Shown here: piece by piece, positions 19,441 through 22,922 of the stretch
Layout of the letters: every line of letters begins with the position of its first letter
Position numbering within the stretch: position 1 is the first letter of the stretch
Origin: a virus
DNA length: 22,922 nt
Direction: 5' to 3' (one strand)
IMG/VR virus record: IMGVR_UViG_3300044733_000730
Span: 1-22,922 of that record
The notes under the pieces: model-generated
What the model was told of the DNA's origin: nothing
Database searches by the model: none
The model's input: only the letters and a program-made list of their open reading frames with translations
Program-made: the position numbers and the translations under genes

Positions 19441-20090
19441 TGGCTACCTTTCTTGATTGTGTTAATGGCGTTCTTAGGCGCATCCGTGAGGATGAAGTAG
19501 TTGCTGTTATTCAGAGTGACTACTCTAAACTCATTGGTGATATGGTCAATGAAGCTAAGAAAGAAGTTGAAGATGCTTGGAACTGGTCTGTGCTTCGTCA
19601 AACGATCACAGTCACTACAGCAGCATCAACAACGAATTATGCTTTGTCTGGTTCTAATCTAAGAACTAAGATTGAAGATGCTTTCATACCCGCTGCACAC
19701 TGGTATCTACGTCAGCTATCAGCAGCAGAGATGAACATGTACTTAAATGTTCTTAGTGCCCCTACTGGTCGTCCTAGTAGCTATGCTATGGCTACGACAA
19801 GCTCTGCTGGTGTATTGTCCGTTGATGTATTCCCTGTTCCAGATGCAGTTTACACACTGAAGTTTGATTGCATTGTACCTCAAGCAGATCTTGTTAATGA
19901 TACTGATGTTATCTATGTACCATCAGATGTTGTTATCCAAGGTGCTTACCTACGTGCTATCAATGAACGTGGAGAGGATGGTGGTCGTCTATCTGATCAG
20001 CAAGCAGATCTTTATCGTAAGACGCTTGCTAACTATATCTCTATTGAAGCTGGTAGAGAGAGTGACTTAGTTCTCTGGGAAGCAGTATAA
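19440..20090 (+). CDS. Tail tubular protein A / head-tail adaptor (T7 gp11-like)
   Basis: A 216-residue protein that likely forms the ring joining portal and tail. The N-terminal part (MATFLDCVNGVLRRIREDEV, SDYSKLIGDMVNEAKKEVEDAWNW) is typical of podovirus tail tubular A/adaptor proteins; T7 gp11 is about 196 residues. The middle is beta-rich and ends in a helical segment (YLRAINERGEDGGRLSDQQADLYRKTLANYI). The ATG at 19440 is preferred over the ATG at 19434, because AGGTG is then at about 8 nt instead of 2. It is followed at a 1-nt overlap by the nozzle-like gene, the T7 gp11-gp12 order. Confidence 0.82.
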   Translation: MATFLDCVNGVLRRIREDEVVAVIQSDYSKLIGDMVNEAKKEVEDAWNWSVLRQTITVTTAASTTNYALSGSNLRTKIEDAFIPAAHWYLRQLSAAEMNMYLNVLSAPTGRPSSYAMATTSSAGVLSVDVFPVPDAVYTLKFDCIVPQADLVNDTDVIYVPSDVVIQGAYLRAINERGEDGGRLSDQQADLYRKTLANYISIEAGRESDLVLWEAV

Positions 20091-21622
20091 TGGCTGATCA
20101 ACTTAAACCAGTAACAGTTGTTGCTCCTGGTTTTTTTGGTCTTAACACCCAAGACTCTTCTGTTACACTGCCTAAGGAATATGCTCTTAAGGCAGAGAAT
20201 GCTGTTATTGATCAGTTTGGTCGTATTGCTTCTAGGCGTGGTTGGGTCAAAGTCAATACTTCTTCTGGTTTCAACAGCACAGAGCCTGCATTGATCAAAG
20301 AAGTCATCAAGACTGATGGATCAAAAGAGATTCTTAGTATTGGTGATAACAAGATCTATTCAGGTACAACATCATTAACCTTGAAGTACACTGGTACTAC
20401 ATGGACAGCACAGAACTGGAAAGCAGTAGACTTCAATGGCTTTACTTATTTCTTTCAACGTAGTCATGACCCACTGATCTACGTACACAGCACCAATACT
20501 TACTCACTGATGTCCGCTTATGGTAGCTACAGTGGTACTGTACCTTTAGCTAATGAAGTGTTAAGTGCTTTTGGTCGTCTATGGGTTGCGGACACAAGCA
20601 CTGATAAACGTACAGTTACTTGGTCAGATTCTCTACAGGGTTTTGCTTGGACAGGCGGTACAGCAGGTTCAGTCAATATTGAGAAGGTATTGACTAACGG
20701 AACTGATACCATCACAGCCTTAGCAGCCTTTAACGGCTATCTTATCATCTTCTGTCGTCGGTCTATCATCATATACAACGGTGCTCAGAATGACCCAACA
20801 ACAAACCTATCATTGATTGAAGTCATTGATGGTGTTGGTTGTATCAGTAGAGATACAGTACAAGATGTAGGCACTGATATCTTCTTCTTGTCCGATAGTG
20901 GTGTTAAGAGTCTAGCTAGGGTTATTCAAGAGAAGTCTAATCCGATCTTTGATATCTCTCGTAATGTCAAGAATGATTTGATCACTGACATTGCTACCAA
21001 TGGTAACGATGACAACATCAAGTCTGTTTACTCAGATGCTGATGGTTTCTACTTATTAAGTCTTCCTTCAAGAAAGATAATCTATTGCTTTGATGTTAAG
21101 TCAAGGCTACAGGATGGTTCCTGTAAAGTCACTACATGGACAATAGCACCGATATCGTTTTGTGCTACCAGTGATCGTAAATTGTACTTTAGCAGAACAG
21201 GCTATATAGCTCAATACTCTGGTGCAAGCGACAATGGGGCAGCATATACGTTCTCTTACTATACTTCAAACATTGATGCCCAATCACCAGGAATATTTAA
21301 GATACTTAAGAAGATGACGATGCTTCTTATTGGCGGTAACAACACCACTATCAATATTCGATGGGCTACAGATTACAGTAACAGCTACAAAAGCGGTCAA
21401 TACACACTACCTACAATAGCTCGTGCTGAGTACAACATTGCTCAGTACAACATTGATGAATACAACACAGGTTACAACACTGGTTTATCTGTTCGTAAAG
21501 TAGAAAGACAGATTAGTGGTACTGGTGGTGTATTCCAGATAGGTATTGAAGCTAACATAGCAACAGAAACAATCTCCGTTCAACAATTGGACGTATTTGT
21601 GAAAACAGGTAGGGTCATATAA
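20090..21622 (+). CDS. Tail nozzle / tail tubular protein B-like
   Basis: A 510-residue protein with a recognisable start (VVAPGFFGLNTQDSSVTLPK, YALKAENAVIDQFGRIASRRGW) seen in proteins encoded right after tail tubular A in many podovirus-like phages. The rest is beta-rich with turns suggestive of a propeller (FGRLWVADTSTDKRTVTWSD, FNGYLIIFCRRSIIIYNGAQ, DIFFLSDSGVKSLARV, DADGFYLLSLPSRKIIYCFD). It is shorter than T7 gp12 (about 794 residues), so the match is functional position, not close homology. A host-range-linked needle is an alternative. Near 20131 there is a run of seven T in codons PGFFG. Confidence 0.75.
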   Translation: MADQLKPVTVVAPGFFGLNTQDSSVTLPKEYALKAENAVIDQFGRIASRRGWVKVNTSSGFNSTEPALIKEVIKTDGSKEILSIGDNKIYSGTTSLTLKYTGTTWTAQNWKAVDFNGFTYFFQRSHDPLIYVHSTNTYSLMSAYGSYSGTVPLANEVLSAFGRLWVADTSTDKRTVTWSDSLQGFAWTGGTAGSVNIEKVLTNGTDTITALAAFNGYLIIFCRRSIIIYNGAQNDPTTNLSLIEVIDGVGCISRDTVQDVGTDIFFLSDSGVKSLARVIQEKSNPIFDISRNVKNDLITDIATNGNDDNIKSVYSDADGFYLLSLPSRKIIYCFDVKSRLQDGSCKVTTWTIAPISFCATSDRKLYFSRTGYIAQYSGASDNGAAYTFSYYTSNIDAQSPGIFKILKKMTMLLIGGNNTTINIRWATDYSNSYKSGQYTLPTIARAEYNIAQYNIDEYNTGYNTGLSVRKVERQISGTGGVFQIGIEANIATETISVQQLDVFVKTGRVI

Positions 21623-22922
21623 TGGCTATTCAGCAGAATACTGGGTTTAGGATGATGGAGGGAGGTTTAGAAGACACTCCTTTAACAATGTCTGAAGACG
21701 CTTCAAGAACTGCTTTTGATCAAGTAACTTCAGGTATTAGTAACCTGTATCAGAACATGCTTCAAAGATCCCCTGATGCTGGTGGTTTACAGTATTGGGT
21801 TGATCAGGTTAATAGCGGTAAAGCTACCTTGAATGATGTATCTAATGCCTTTAAAGGCAGTACAGAATTCTTAGGTACACAGCTTCGATCATTGAACTCG
21901 TTATGGGATGCTGAAGTAGCTAACCAAGAACAGCCTGGAATACAATCCGACATCAAAACTGGTTCTGTAGACTTTGGTGGTAGGAACTGGACAGCCTTCA
22001 GAAGTCCTGATGGTGGTGTTCAAATCTCGACACTTAATGCTGATCAGAGTGGTATTGGTAGCGGACAATACAGGGCAGACTTCTTAGATCCTGCTACTGG
22101 TGAAGTTACCACAAGAGTGTTGGATCGTAATAAGACAACTGATAGATTAGGTAAAGTACTGATAGGCACAATGGCTGCTTTGATTGCAGCACCACAGCTA
22201 GCTGGTTCTTTGTTCGGTACTGAAGCTGCTGCTGGCTTGGGGGCTGACTTAGCTGCTGGTGGTTTGTCCGCAGAATCATTAGCTACACTCAATGCTATTG
22301 GTCCTGGTGCTGTAAGTGAGATTATTGCAGGTACTGGCGCTGAATTAGCAGGTCTTACAGGAGCTACTGCCGGAGCCACAGCAGGAGGTTTACTTAGTGG
22401 GGCTTCTGACCTTGCTGTTGCTGGTGTTGAGGGAGCAGCATCACAGGCTGCAACAAGTGCCTATACACAAACACTAGCCGCTACTGGTAACTCAGCCTTA
22501 GCAAACATTGCTGCTGATGTAGCCTCTGGTAATGTCGCTGCTGGCCTGTCTGTTTCTGATGCTGTTGCTGCTGGTGTTACAACGGCTTCTGACGCAGCCG
22601 CTACAGGAGCAGTAACTGGTACAGGTGCTGTTACTGGTGGTGGTGGTACTGTAACAGGTGGTATTTCAGCAGGCACTGGAGCTACAGCAGGCGGTTTATT
22701 AACTGGTGCTGGTACTGCTGCGACAGGAGCAACTACCGCAGGTACTACCACAGCAGGAACTACTACTGGAGCAACCACGGCTGGAACTGCTGGCGCAGGC
22801 GGAGCCGCTACTAACTTATTTGGTGATAATCCTTTAGGTAACTTACTAAAGACAATTGGTATCACTGATGCCGAGGGACTAAAGAGTTTATTTAGTACTG
22901 GTATTGATATGGCTGCTAGGAA
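21622..22922 (+). CDS. DUF4214-containing Ala/Gly/Thr-rich virion protein (partial)
   Basis: The frame is open from the ATG at 21622 (1-nt overlap with the gene before) to the right edge, 433 codons, and is cut there. Residues about 38-85 (LYQNMLQRSPDAGGLQYWVD, then QVNSGKATLNDVSNAFKGSTEF) match the DUF4214 pattern of a short helical domain known from bacterial surface and secreted proteins. Residues 100-170 are beta-rich. A hydrophobic stretch near 179-198 (VLIGTMAALIAAPQLAGSLF) may insert in membrane, followed by a long low-complexity Ala/Gly/Thr region. Placed after the nozzle gene, where T7-like phages encode ejected internal proteins, it may be an ejection or tail-tip protein. Function inferred. 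Confidence 0.68.
   Translation, partial: MAIQQNTGFRMMEGGLEDTPLTMSEDASRTAFDQVTSGISNLYQNMLQRSPDAGGLQYWVDQVNSGKATLNDVSNAFKGSTEFLGTQLRSLNSLWDAEVANQEQPGIQSDIKTGSVDFGGRNWTAFRSPDGGVQISTLNADQSGIGSGQYRADFLDPATGEVTTRVLDRNKTTDRLGKVLIGTMAALIAAPQLAGSLFGTEAAAGLGADLAAGGLSAESLATLNAIGPGAVSEIIAGTGAELAGLTGATAGATAGGLLSGASDLAVAGVEGAASQAATSAYTQTLAATGNSALANIAADVASGNVAAGLSVSDAVAAGVTTASDAAATGAVTGTGAVTGGGGTVTGGISAGTGATAGGLLTGAGTAATGATTAGTTTAGTTTGATTAGTAGAGGAATNLFGDNPLGNLLKTIGITDAEGLKSLFSTGIDMAAR

Noticed and set aside
22044-22865. Ala/Pro/Val-rich minus-strand frames at the right edge
   Set aside because: Antisense images of the Ala/Gly/Thr-rich open gene on the plus strand, which has start coupling and a recognisable N-terminal domain.

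Overview
This window is part of a tailed double-stranded DNA phage genome (Caudoviricetes), most likely with a short, podovirus-type tail. The evidence is a standard virion module on the plus strand: small and large terminase, portal, scaffold, major capsid protein, a T7 gp11-like tail-tube/adaptor protein and a likely nozzle protein. No tape-measure or tail-sheath gene is visible. The early-strand genes include a T7 gp4-like primase. No integrase, repressor, tRNA, rRNA or CRISPR array is visible. Host-type sigma70 promoters, frequent Shine-Dalgarno sites and a moderately AT-rich composition (judged by eye) fit a Gram-negative, probably aquatic, proteobacterial host. The host assignment is inference.

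Left arm (1-3317, minus strand): a tightly packed operon of small early genes, many linked by ATGA or GTGA overlaps, driven from a near-consensus promoter at 3367-3395 and running toward the primase/helicase gene cut by the left edge. Three genes here are very small (57, 53 and 29 aa). A self-contained HNH endonuclease gene with its own promoter and terminator interrupts the operon (1978-2535). A long imperfect palindrome (1460-1546) lies between two early genes.

Central non-coding region (about 3396-4119): roughly 700 bp without a gene, dense in short direct repeats and palindromes, with an AT-rich segment and a near-consensus ParB-binding (parS-like) site at 3465-3480. The two transcription directions diverge here, so it is the best candidate for a replication origin/control region. 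A plus-strand promoter at 3937-3966 leads to the packaging genes.

Right arm (4120-22922, plus strand): terS, terL and portal; then an adhesion module (collagen-like tail fibre, beta-rich fibre protein, tandem glycine-rich protein of different base composition, a small conserved protein, a 2-oxoglutarate/Fe(II) oxygenase, another small conserved protein). A second HNH endonuclease gene sits antisense at 13708-14292. An internal promoter then restarts the head genes: two small proteins, scaffold, major capsid and a possible decoration protein flanked by two hairpins. A second adhesion locus follows (fibre-like protein and glycine-rich protein), then a probable holin, a chain of four tiny overlapping genes (three of them Lys-rich, one carrying four cysteines), the tail adaptor, the nozzle-like protein, and a partial DUF4214-containing Ala/Gly/Thr-rich protein cut by the right edge.
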